Assembly: GCA_022414725.1 (NCBI GenBank)
Contig: CM039463.1
Location: 83,696,487-83,760,486 of the forward strand
Reading direction: 5' to 3'
DNA: 64,000 bases
Source: Microglena sp. YARC
Taxonomy: Eukaryota > Chlorophyta > Chlorophyceae > Chlamydomonadales > Chlamydomonadaceae
The position numbers and the translations under genes were made by a program. Position 1 is the stretch's first letter. Each line of letters begins with the position of its first letter. The notes under the pieces were generated by a model that was given only the letters and a program-made list of their open reading frames with translations, searched no databases and was not told the origin of the DNA. This document shows positions 36,101 through 46,500 of this stretch, piece by piece.

Positions 36101-37812
36101 TTGAGCCCATTGCCAGACTTCCACCCAGAAGAGTCCGTCTGATGAAAGGGGGCAGAGCCCACCCATTGAGGTTGGCTGTGGCCCTGGCCGCGCTGAGGTG
36201 CGACAAAGTTGGATTCGAAGCTGTTTCCCTTAACCTTGGGCATAGACATAGGAAAAGAGGCACTGGGCTCCAGAATTCCTCTAGACTGCCAACCTGAGTT
36301 TACATGAAGGCCGCCTACCGTAGCAAAATCCCCACCTGCAGGGTTACCAGCTGCACCCCATGTTTCTTCAGGGTAGGAGTCAATCTGCCCACTGCTGGCA
36401 CTTGACCTCTTCCCACTGCTAAGGCGAAGTCCTAGGTTTGCAGCATCTACTTCATTGAATAAATCACAGCTGGCGCCAGAACTCAGCCCATTGGAGGGGT
36501 TTCCAAGGCACCTACAAGAGCAAGGTATACAGGGTTGGTAAACTTGGCAACTGCCTGCCAACAGTTTCCATGCTAATTATAAGGATGCATTGAAGCAGGG
36601 AGGTAGCAAAATTAGCCCCAGCATCAGAAGGCATCCAGGTATCCATCAACCATCCACAGTGAGGGAGTGAAAACAACAGGAACAGCCACCCACATCACAA
36701 GCAGCAATAACAAACAGGTTGCCTTACCATCCTGGGCTTGTATTCAATCCATCCAGCGGGGGGAACTCATAAGACCCTAGGAGGAAGAAGGCCAGATGTA
36801 AGTGAGATTCAGAAGCAATTCATTACATTCCATAGCCATCCACAGGCACAATTCAAGTAACCAAATTATGTAGACAGAATTTACAAGAATCCACGCTAGT
36901 GTAATAAATTAGTAATGAAACCGGAATGCACCTCCTCTACAATCCATCAGCTAGGTACCCCTTAAAAAAACGGGATAAAAACATTCCTAAACGGCTATGA
37001 GGCCCGAATATGACTGGCTGAAGAATCATGCCAGCCAAAGATGGAATATGATACGGCGTCAAAACGATAACCTAAGCAGTTAAGAATCATGTGCAACCAG
37101 GGTAGTAACTCTGCTTCATAGCAGAAGAGTGTAGCACTTACCGAAAACCTCGCTGTTCGGGCCCATGAAGTCGCTGTTCTCCAGCAGGCTATGGTCCCTA
37201 CTAGAATGAGCGTAACCCTGGGGTCCGATATCAAGGTCATTGAAAACTTCGTCATCGAAGTCGCTGCGTGGAGACAGGAGACGGGACACGATGATTAAAT
37301 AAAAAGAGTGAACTGAAGAAATCGGTGAAAACTGATGGTGCCATTTCATCTGATGGCACAAACGAGGGCGGGGCAAACAGCGATAGCTACAAACCTGGCT
37401 GTAGCAGCTTCCAATCGCATCGCCTGAACTTGGAGCTCGTCAGCTATACAAGGCAACACTTCTGCGAATAGGGTAGGGCAGTTTAGGGTGAGGGAGAGAC
37501 CTTGTGATAGAACGGTGCATGTACAATTGAAACACAGAGCTTGGAGGAAACATATGAACAGCGAAGGCGAGTGGGCACAGAAGGTCAATCAGCCTGACAT
37601 TGTGGTGACAGTTTTTTTCCGAAAGGATGAAGGGATTTCATCGCAGGCGCACGGCAGTTTATGCGATAAAAGACAGTTGATTGGAGTGGAAGGGGGCATC
37701 GGACGACTGGTGTTAGAATATAGCCGAAGTCCAGAAAGAAGCAAGCGCCGAAATGCCAGTCTCGTTGCAGTCAGAGCAGAGGCGGATATCAGGGTCGACA
37801 CTAACCTGCCAT
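32522..37812 (-). CDS. GATA-type zinc-finger transcription factor
   Basis: Minus-strand exons, in transcript order: 37812-37806, 37461-37395, 37263-37142, 36776-36728, 36511-35776 and 32614-32522. They total 1074 bp (357 aa) with agreeing phases and GT-AG introns. The finger is C321-X2-C324-X18-C343-X2-C346 (CQQCGAK, then [20 protein letters not shown]), the plant-type spacing, with W332, G335-P336 and the LCNAC signature. It is followed by the short basic tail RYSKIARKK, so it sits at the extreme C-terminus. A basic segment ([10 protein letters not shown], then [11 protein letters not shown]) precedes it. The rest is acidic N-terminally, then Ser/Gly-rich and probably disordered. It should bind GATA sites and act in the nucleus; targets are unknown. 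The 3.2 kb last intron splits the finger between K327 and T328. The start ATG (37812) leaves only seven coding bases in exon 1. Confidence 0.88.
32660..33170. repeat. GATA intron: ATGATCTGGACA repeats, reversed family A, poly-G
   Basis: 32690-32775 repeats GATCTGGACA and AGATGGGGCACGG. 32905-33090 is a reversed, diverged family A copy (ATTGGCAGAGAGTGTTAGC to CCCCCAAAGGAGGGGCTCAG). About 33136-33164 is poly-G. Confidence 0.6.
33465..33570 (+). mobile_element. Family F, diverged copy
   Basis: GTCAACTGCGATGGTAGCGT, GTCCAGTTGAGGTAGGAG and CCACGCCCACCGGGCGTTAT resemble 9665-9768 and 39840-39945, with lower similarity in the middle. Confidence 0.5.
33702..33917 (+). mobile_element. Palindromic MITE, family B copy 4
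   Basis: Begins TAGGGAGCGGCAAAGCATAT, ends ATATTGTGCCTA, with GCCGGCATCATATGATATTA near the end. A 32-bp internal unit (GCATATGATGTTGACCAAAG and following) is present in about three tandem copies, unlike other family members. Confidence 0.65.
34440..34850. repeat. GTGTGT/CATGCATG low-complexity DNA
   Basis: Degenerate TGTGTGTG with CACCTACATGCATGTG units (34410-34660). It replaces the 3' part of the transposase-like ORF, so the coding fragment runs into it after the DFYT codons. Confidence 0.85.
34880..35481 (-). pseudogene. piggyBac-like transposase, N-terminal fragments (two frames)
   Basis: Frame 1 (35481-35062, 139 aa) ends in an acidic stretch ([20 protein letters not shown]) with DDW near the stop. 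Frame 2 (from 35047) encodes [20 protein letters not shown], then [10 protein letters not shown]. This resembles the start of the DDE_Tnp_1_7 (piggyBac-type) domain, where P-x-x-x-F-x-x-F-x and W-x-x-x-x-x-E-x-x-x-F are typical, preceded by an acidic N-terminus. The frames differ, so this is either a frameshift or an unrecognised intron. The catalytic DDD region is missing. Assignment is tentative. Confidence 0.42.
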
Positions 37813-39830
37813 CGTAAGTATGAACGAGATGAGTTGCCACAGACGGTGGAGCTAAGGGCGGTAGCTGGGCAGTCTGACCCGGAGTTAAGCTGAAGTCTGC
37901 AAACACGGGCAACGTATTCGATGAGGAATAGACTAGGCCAGTCAAGCTAGCAAATGTAACGAGCAGATTCAAAATAACATACCTTGAGTATGAAGGGGGG
38001 TTACTCGTCAAACTCGACTAGACTCAAACCGGGCAGCTGACCCAACTACTACTTCTAAAGAAATCTACTATATGCTAGGTGGCGACTACTCCGTTCTAAT
38101 CCAGCTGACCATTAGGCTTTCGAGGCGTGAGCATTCAAGTAGCACGTTCGCAGAAATCAGTACTTACTGTACCATCACTGTACAATCCGTTGTACCATCA
38201 TGTGCAAGGTGCGAGTCCAACCGTGTTTTTGTACACCCTGGCGACCTCTGCTGGCGACCAATCCAGCCCCATCCGGCCCGTACATGATAGGCCGCAACCG
38301 GGGGGCGCAACTGGGCCAAAAGCGGCCGCAAGCATGTGCGTGTCGAAACTTATTCGGCTGCGCAATAGCATGTTCTGTTAGGGTTTGCTTCTGCTACAAC
38401 AGCTGCCTCTTGTCTTTACTCGTGTCTCTGCTCCTGTCTTTCCTGCAGTCTGCCTTGAGCCGCAAGTCCTCGCGTCCTAACGCCATCCTTTCAGACCTAC
38501 CCCTGGACCAACCTATGAATTGTTCATGGGAGATTTAATATCTTGTTTAATTGTATTTAATTTACGAAGAGAAGAGTCCGAAGACGGAGAGCATACTTGA
38601 CAGTTGAAAGGCTGGAGCCATGAAACAAGGTGCAAGTTCCAGTTCATGAGAGTTAAGAACAATGAAACTAGGAATGAGTTACAAGATTCGCCGGAGGCGG
38701 CTTCTAAGAGGTGCGGATCAGATCATGCTGGAGGGTTCTCATCTCATGGGAACCCCAGGCAGTACATCTCAAGGGAAAATCAGGCAGTACATGATATGAC
38801 GGACGAAAATGTATTATAAATTTATTCGATAAACAGATGCACGAATTAGAGGTGCGGAAATTAAAAATAAATCTAACTCCAGCAAAGCTGCGGTTGGACT
38901 TAGGTCTTTTTTTTAGGATCATATGGTGACAACAGCGCTCATCGATGAGATGATTACACTGTAATATTTTGGGTTTGAGGAGGGTTGACTTGGTGGGCAA
39001 CACATAAGTCTTGAAAACAGTGAGGGAATTGAGAAACCGACAAGTATAAGAATATACCGGTATGGGCGAGGGTGATCACCCTGGGTATGGGTGATTATAG
39101 TCTAGAAGATAGAAGCGCCAATCCACTTGGCCCTAAACATGCTTCTTAACATTCATCAAAGCAATGCTAAAAATAGTGGACTCTCTAGTCTGGGGCGAAG
39201 ATACCGTCCACTACTGTAGTCACCCTAAATGGACATCTGATCAGACCGGATCAGACACCATTTATTTATTTATTATATATTATTTTATGTATTATCTCAG
39301 AGATATATTATATTGTTTATTTATTATATATTATTTTACTTATTATGATCTATTTATTTTCTTATTCGGTCTTATTTATTATTTTATTTATTTATATTTT
39401 ATCCGCTGGCACCAGACTCATCAGAGAGATAGGGATGATATTGTTACATATTCAGCAAAAATCAATGCTGGGACCGATCAGCGTCGGGGCAGCTGGACAG
39501 TTTCATCATACGGAAGGAAGGATATTGTCACGTTAACTCAGTGGTGTGGAGTGGTTTATGCTACCCAAGCTTACTCAGCTAGCAGACGGTGAGCAATGTA
39601 CGACCATGTACCCCCCCCCCCCCCCCCTCCCCCTCCGCCACAGACAGAGACACAGACACCACCACCGCAACAAACATTTACTAAACACTCCTCAGTAGCA
39701 TCTGACAATCCACACACGTGAAAATGATCAAACACCACTAATACCACCTACTATCCACTGGCCCACATCACCACCCTTAAACACTCTCAATGATATTGTC
39801 ACCTTAAAAGTTGATACTTGAATGCAGTGT
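37813..39830. other. Upstream of GATA gene; no gene recognised
   Basis: 37813-38010 is presumed 5' UTR/promoter of the GATA gene. About 39255-39400 is AT-rich with TTTATTTATTATATATTATT repeats; 39611-39627 is poly-C. A 58-codon frame at 39415-39592 looks compositionally plausible but matches nothing I know. Confidence 0.45.
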
Positions 39831-39839
39831 TTCACCAAA

Positions 39840-40155
39840 CTGTCAACCGCCATGGTAGCACTGTCCAGGTAAAGTAGCAGCCCGTTCTCTACTGCTGATG
39901 ACAGGGCTCCCTTAATACCACGCCCCACCAGGCGTTATCATAACTTTTCTTTATGCAGTGTTTCTCTTTGGTTCTCACTCATGGGAGCTTCCCACCAGCT
40001 CTAACAGCCAGCCACTGGGTCACCCCCAAAGCTTACGGCTGCATTGGAATGCCCATCGTGTTAGCCCTCAGATACTAAATAGCTGCAGGTTTGGCCAAAG
40101 GACAGGGAAAGGGAGCTGCCTAGAAGCTGCTACCTGTAGCCCAAAAATGAAATAG
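39840..40155 (+). mobile_element. Family F copy followed by family D copy
   Basis: 39840-39945 is family F, nearly the same as 9665-9768 (GTCAACCGCCATGGTAGCAC to CCACCAGGCGTTATCA). 39985-40155 is family D (CCACCAGCTCTAACAGCCAG to AGAAGCTGCTACCTGTAGCC). Neither has an ORF. Confidence 0.6.
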
Positions 40156-40204
40156 TGCTTGAATGGCATCGTGATTCCTTGTTGCGCTGAGCTGCTACCG
40201 CTGG

Positions 40205-40345
40205 TGCACAATAGCCAGCCAGCAGTACACAAGCCAGCAATGATTGATGCCAGATGCACAGCAGTACACAAGCCAGAGATGAGTGATGCAAGATGCACAG
40301 CAGTACAAGCCAGTCAGCAGTACACAAGCCAGTGATGGCAAGTGT
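40205..40345. repeat. CAGCAGTACACAAGCCAG tandem units
   Basis: Four or so diverged units of about 40 bp, each with CAGCAGTACACAAGCCAG and ATGATTGATGCCAGATGCA-like sequence. Further relatives at about 40490-40510. Confidence 0.75.
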
Positions 40346-40550
40346 ACTGCATAAACTCTTTAGGGAGTGAAGGAGGGGCATGGGCGTAGAAGCGGATTAC
40401 TGCCTAATCATGATGCAGGAAATAATGACTGCCTAATCCAGTGCCTGCCAAAAAGGAGGTAAGTTGCATATTGGTATCAGCCAGCGGTACACAATAGCCA
40501 GCCAGCAGTACATCATTATTCTCAAAAGGGAGGCAAGTTGCATATGTGTA

Positions 40551-41190
40551 TCATTGTTGACGGCGGCGTCCGACAACTGGTGGAGGCGATGGGGAAACAG
40601 GAGGGGAGGGAGGATGGGGAAATGGGAGGGAGGAGGAGAGTTGGGAGGGGGGTGGGGGCCTTGGGGGCTGGGAAGGGGCAGTGGGGCAGGGGAACTTAGT
40701 GCAACGAATACTGCCAGTGGAGCATGTGAATTCTTTCTCCGGGCAAGGAGTGCAGTCCGTGGATTGAGGATGGGGTGGCATACGTGTTTGATTGGGCACG
40801 ACATGCAATCACCACAGTGGCTGAGGAGTGGTTGGGACGCAGGTGCCGGAGGGCATAGGAGGCAGGCAACTGGACTCCGATGGATGCATTGCGTAACTGC
40901 CCCCTAGCACAGTAATTACAGTTGTTCAATCCCGGCTTTGACGTGATCGTACCCCTGGGGCAGTTAATGCACGCTGTCGCAGCCTTGTAAGAGTACTTGC
41001 CAGCTGGGCAGGGTAAGCAGATTGAAGACCCCCCTTGGGGCTGGTAGTAACCAGCTGGAGGCTTGCATTGCCCCAGGTGCCTGCTGGTCAGCAAAGTAGC
41101 CCCCAGGAGCAGTTGAAGCATGAGGTGGAGCCTGGACGACGTCTTGCGATTGGGCACTGGGGCAGTTGCCGTGTTGGCTGCAAAGGGGAG
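40551..41190 (-). CDS. Cysteine-rich, proline-rich protein (ephrin-receptor-like repeats), frames broken by indels
   Basis: Read from 41178 downwards on the minus strand after CCCCTTTGCAG. Paired cysteines recur in the pattern of GCC2/GCC3 or ephrin-receptor-like repeats: STSCFNC, GSSICLPCPAGKYS, ATACINCPRGTI, LNNCNYCARG, then CGDCMSCP, STDCTPCPE and CSTGSIRC. The end is a PSQPPRPPPPSQL/PSPPP stretch with a stop near 40551, typical of extracellular or wall glycoproteins. No single frame carries all of it: at least three single-base shifts are needed, and comparison with the neighbouring satellite units shows missing single bases. Sequencing error or pseudogenisation could explain this. The upstream (5') exons must lie beyond the satellite and the gap. 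Probably secreted or membrane-bound; function unknown. Confidence 0.5.
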
Positions 41191-44100
41191 GACAGTCTGA
41201 GTGGAGCTAGAAGCAGGGGTCTTTGTTGTGGAATGGGTGGGGGGGGTGGGGGGCCACTGGAGGCAGTAGACCATATTGGCTGCAAAGGATCGAGGACAGT
41301 CTGAGTGAGCCTAGAAGCAGGCGTCTTGTTGTGGTTGGTGGGGGTGGTGGGGAACTGGAGGCAGTTTACCGTATTGGCTGCAAAGGAAGGACAGTCTGAG
41401 TGAGCTAGAAGCAGGGGGGGGGGCGGGGGGTTTTGCTCCTTGGTAGGGGGTGGGGGGTGCCGGGGGGCACTGGAGCGCAGTTGAACCGTGTTTTGCTGCA
41501 AGCAAGGACAGCTGAGTGAGGCTAGAAGCTATTTAGGGGGGGGGGGGGGGGGGGAGTCTTTGTGTTGTTGTTGTTGTTGTTTGGGGACTAGAGGCAGTTG
41601 ACCGTGTTGGCTGCAAAGGGGAGGACAGTTCTGAGTGAGCTAGAAATAGGGGTCTTTGTTGTGGTGGGGGTGGTGGGGCACTGGAGGCAGTTGACCGTGT
41701 TTGGCTGAAAGGAGACAGTCTGAGTGAGCTAGAAGTAGGGTCTTCGTTGCTGGGGGGGGTCTTTGTGTGAGTGGTGTTGTTGTTGTATGGTGTGGGGCAC
41801 TGGAGGCAGTTTACCGTCGTTGGCTGCTAAGGGAGCACAGTCTGAGTGGGCTAGACAGCAGGGGGGTGGGGGTCTTTTGTGGTGGTGGGGTTGGGGGTGA
41901 GAGAGGGGGCACCTGGAGCTAGCAAAGCTTTGACCGTTGGCTTATGCTGCCAATAGAAGGGCGAGACAGTCTTGAGTGTAGGCTAGAAGCAGGGCGGGGG
42001 GGGGGGGGGGTCTTCTGTTGATTTGTTGTTGTAGGATTATCTGGCACTAGAGGCGATTGACCGTAGGTTGGTGCAAAGAGGACATGTACCTCTGACGCGA
42101 GGGCTAAGAAATAAAGGTCTTTGTAGGTGTGGTGTTAGGTGGTGGTGGGGCACTTGGAGGCAGCGTGACCTGGTAGTTGGACGCCTGCAAAAGCAAAGGG
42201 GAGGACAAGTCTGAGTGAGGCTAGAATGTAGGGGTCTTCGTGGTGGGGGGTCTATTGTGTCGTCTGTTGTTGTTGGTGGTGTTGTAGGTGGTACGAGGCA
42301 AGTTTACCTTGTTGGCTACTAAGGGAGCACAGTTGAGTGGGCTATGAAGCGGGGACGATGGGTGGGAGTGGGGTGTAGTTTGTGTGTGTGGGGTGGGGGT
42401 GGGGGCACTGGAGGCAGTTGGACCGTGTTTGGCTGCAAAGAGGGAGGACAGTCTAGTGAGCTAGAAGCAGGGGGTGGTGCTGGTCTTTTTGGTGGGGGTG
42501 GGGTGGGGGTGGGGGGGCGCTGGAGGCAGTTGACCGTGTTTAGAAGGAGGACAGTCTGGTGACAGCTAGAAGCGGGGGGGGGGGGGGGGGGGTCTTATGT
42601 GTTGTTGTTGTTGTTGGGGCACTGGAGGCATTGAACGGTGTTAGGCTGCAAAAGAGGGGGTATGATTGAGTGAGCTAGAACAGGGGTCGGGGGGATGTCT
42701 TGTGGTGTGGTGGTGGTGGTGAGTGGTAGTGTGGTGTGGTGGGGGCACTGCGAGGCAGAATTGAGCCGATGTTGCTGCTGTGTGCTGCAATGGGAGGAAC
42801 AGTCTGAGTGAGCAGAAGCAGTGGTGGGGTGGGGGTGGGAGAGGGTCTTTGTCGTGGCGGTGGGGTGGGGGTGGGGGGCACTGAGGCAGATGACCCTTAG
42901 TTGCTGCAAAGGGAGACAGTCTGAGTGAGCTAGAAGCAGGGTGGGGGTGGGGTCTTTGTGGGGTGGTGGTGGGTGTGGGGGGCACGAGGCAGTGCCGTGT
43001 GGCTGCAAGGGAGGACAGTCTGAGTGAGCTAGAAGCAGGGGGGGTGGGGGAGCGTCTTTGTGCGGGCCCGGTGGGTGGGGTGGTGGGGGGCACTGAGAGG
43101 AAGTTAACCGTGTTGGCTGCAAGGAGAGGACAGTCTGATGTGAGCGAGAAGAAGGGGTGGGTTGGGGTCCTTTTAGGGGGGTGGAGGGCACTGAGGCAGT
43201 TACGTGTTGGCTGCAAAGGAGGGACAGTCTGAGGTGAGCTAGAAGCAGGGTTGGGGGATGGGGGGGTCTTCGTGGTGGGGGGATGGGTATGGGGCACTGG
43301 AGGCAGTTGGACCGTGTTGGCTGCAAAGCAGGACACGTCTAGTGAGCTAGAAAGCAGGGGGGGGGGTTGTGGTGAGAAGCGGGTAGTGCGGGCACTGGAG
43401 CAGATTGACCGTGAAATTTGCTTGCACAACGGAGGACATCTGATGGAGCTAACAAGCTAGGTCACCGTAACGGTTGTGGGGGGATATTTGTAGGTGGTGG
43501 GGGAAATATGGAGGCACTGGAGGGCAGTGACCGTCCCCTGTTGGCTGCAAAGGTAGACAGTCTGAGTGAGCAGAAGCAGGGGTGGGGGGGGATCTTTGTG
43601 TTGTTGTGTGGCACTGGAGCAAAAAACAGTTACCGTGTTGGCTGCAACGGAGACAAGTCGAGTGAGCGAGGATAGCAGGTGGGCTGGTGGGGGTCTTCTG
43701 GTGGGGTGGGGGGTGGGGGGCACTGCGAGGCAGACGATTGACGTGTTGGCTGCAAAGGAGAGACAGTCTGATGTGAGCTAGAAGCGAGTGGGGGGGGGGG
43801 GGGGTCTTTGTGTTGTGTGGTTGTTGGGCACTGGATTGAGCCGTGTGCTGCAAAGCCGAGGACAGTCTGAGTGAGTTAGAATTAGGGAGGGCGCGGGGGC
43901 GGGGGGGGTCTTTGTTGTTGTTGTTGTTGGACTGGAGGCAGTTGACCGTCCTTGGCTGCAAAGGAGACGCTGAAGTGAGGCTAGATTAGCGGGGGGGGGG
44001 AGGTCTGTTGGGGGGTGGGGCACTGGAAAGTTGGACCTGTGTGCTGCAAAGGAGGCAGTCTGATGTGAGCTAGAAGCAGGGGGGGGGAATCTTTGTGGTG

Positions 44101-45500
44101 GAGGTGGGGGCACTGGAGCAGGTTGACCGTGTTGGACTGCAAGGAGGACAGTACTGAGTTGAGCTAGAAGCAGGGGGGGGGGGGGCGTCTTTCAAATGAC
44201 ATTATTGTTGTTGTTGTTGGGCACTGGAGGCAGTGACCATGTTGGCGAAAGGAACAGTCTAGTGAGCTCAGAATCAGGGGGGGCGGGAATTCTTTTGGGG
44301 GGGGGGCATGAGCATGTCAGTTTGGCTGCAAAGGTGAACAGTCTGAGCTGACAGAAGCAGGGGGGTGGGGGGGGGGCGGTCTTTTGTGTTTTGTTTGGCA
44401 CTGGAGCATTGACCTGTTTTGCTGCAAAGGAGATAGTCTGACGTAGCTTAGAAGCAGCGTGGGGGTTGGGGGCTGTTGTCGTGCTGGTGTTGTGTGGTGG
44501 TTGTTGCGTTGTTGGCGCACTGAGCAGTGACCCGTGTATGGCTGCAATGGGAGACAGCGTGAGTGAGCGTAGAAGCAGGTCATCATATATCTTATGCAGT
44601 GGGGGGGGGGGGGTGGGGGTGCACTGGAGCAGATTGACCCGTGTTGGCTGCAAAGGAGGACAGTATCTGAAGAGCCTAAAGCAGGGGTGGAGGTCGGGGG
44701 GTCTTTCGTGGTGTGGTGTGGTGAGTTGTGGTGGATGGGGGGCACTGGAGCGCAGTTAAACCCGTGTTGCGTGCAATGGAGGAGCAGTCTGATGACTAGA
44801 AAAGGGGCGGTTGGGTGGGTGGGAAGCACTGGAGGCAGTGCGTGTTGCTGCAAAGGAGACAGTCTGAGTGAACCTATAAGCAAGGGGGGGGTGGGGGGAT
44901 CTTTGTGGTGGTGGGGGGCACTGAGCATGACCGTGTTGCTGCAAAGGGAACAGTCTGATGAGCGAAAGCAGGGGTCGCGGGATCATTTTAGTGGTGGGGG
45001 CACTGAGCCATACTGATGTTGCTCAAGTGAGGACAGTCTGACGTGGCTAGTAGCAGGGGGGGGGGGGAAGTTTGTTGTTGTTCTGTTTTGTGGGCACGAG
45101 GCAGTTGACCTGTGGCTGCAAGGCCGAGGACAGTCCTGAGTGAGCTAGAAGCAGGGGGCGGGGGGTCTTGTGTTGTTGTTTTGGGCACTGGACGCAGGTT
45201 TACCGTGTTGTGCAAAGAGGGACATCTGGTTGAGCTAAGCAGGGGGGGGTTTTGTTTTGTTGTTGTTGGGGGCCTGGAGCAGTTGACCGTGTTGGTGCAA
45301 AGTCAGGACAGTCTGAGACTAGAGCAGGGGGGGGGGGGGGGAGTCTTGTGTGTGTTGTTGTTGTTGAGGCACTGGAGCAGTTGACCGTGTTGCTGCAAAG
45401 AGAGCAGTCTAGTGAGCTGAAGCTGGGGGAGGGCGGGGGGGGGATCTTTTGGTGGGGCATGAGCAGCACTTTGACTGTGTGCTGCAAGGGACATCTATGT
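41190..45500 (-). repeat. ~100-bp satellite whose unit contains an acceptor and exon head
   Basis: Roughly forty units of about 95-120 bp. On the minus strand each has GCTCACTCAGACTGTCCTCC, CCTTTGCAG, then CCAACACGGTCAACTGCCTC and CAGTGCCCC, then a CCACCACCC/ACAACAACA spacer ending AAGACCCC. The exon-like part matches the head of the cysteine-rich exon at about 41150-41178 (N-T-x-N-C-x-Q-C-P). Unit length and spelling vary by many one-base gains and losses. Pro-rich minus-strand ORFs are artefacts. Confidence 0.88.
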
Positions 45501-46500
45501 NNNNNNNNNNNNNNNNNNNNNNNNNNNNNNNNNNNNNNNNNNNNNNNNNNNNNNNNNNNNNNNNNNNNNNNNNNNNNNNNNNNNNNNNNNNNNNNNNNNN
45601 NNNNNNNNNNNNNNNNNNNNNNNNNNNNNNNNNNNNNNNNNNNNNNNNNNNNNNNNNNNNNNNNNNNNNNNNNNNNNNNNNNNNNNNNNNNNNNNNNNNN
45701 NNNNNNNNNNNNNNNNNNNNNNNNNNNNNNNNNNNNNNNNNNNNNNNNNNNNNNNNNNNNNNNNNNNNNNNNNNNNNNNNNNNNNNNNNNNNNNNNNNNN
45801 NNNNNNNNNNNNNNNNNNNNNNNNNNNNNNNNNNNNNNNNNNNNNNNNNNNNNNNNNNNNNNNNNNNNNNNNNNNNNNNNNNNNNNNNNNNNNNNNNNNN
45901 NNNNNNNNNNNNNNNNNNNNNNNNNNNNNNNNNNNNNNNNNNNNNNNNNNNNNNNNNNNNNNNNNNNNNNNNNNNNNNNNNNNNNNNNNNNNNNNNNNNN
46001 NNNNNNNNNNNNNNNNNNNNNNNNNNNNNNNNNNNNNNNNNNNNNNNNNNNNNNNNNNNNNNNNNNNNNNNNNNNNNNNNNNNNNNNNNNNNNNNNNNNN
46101 NNNNNNNNNNNNNNNNNNNNNNNNNNNNNNNNNNNNNNNNNNNNNNNNNNNNNNNNNNNNNNNNNNNNNNNNNNNNNNNNNNNNNNNNNNNNNNNNNNNN
46201 NNNNNNNNNNNNNNNNNNNNNNNNNNNNNNNNNNNNNNNNNNNNNNNNNNNNNNNNNNNNNNNNNNNNNNNNNNNNNNNNNNNNNNNNNNNNNNNNNNNN
46301 NNNNNNNNNNNNNNNNNNNNNNNNNNNNNNNNNNNNNNNNNNNNNNNNNNNNNNNNNNNNNNNNNNNNNNNNNNNNNNNNNNNNNNNNNNNNNNNNNNNN
46401 NNNNNNNNNNNNNNNNNNNNNNNNNNNNNNNNNNNNNNNNNNNNNNNNNNNNNNNNNNNNNNNNNNNNNNNNNNNNNNNNNNNNNNNNNNNNNNNNNNNN
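45501..46500. other. Assembly gap of exactly 1000 N
   Basis: 1000 undefined bases with sequence of different repeat type on each side: G-rich ~100-bp satellite to the left, CA-rich satellite to the right. The round number suggests an arbitrary gap size, so the join and orientation should not be assumed. Reading frames drawn through it are meaningless. Confidence 0.99.

Noticed and set aside
39415..39592. Possible exon encoding a 58-residue basic stretch
   Set aside because: No family recognised, no consistent splice partners, next to AT-rich repeats; too weak to call.
42595..43429. Minus-strand proline-rich ORFs of over 240 codons
   Set aside because: They run across the ~100-bp satellite in several frames with no conserved motif beyond the repeated exon head.
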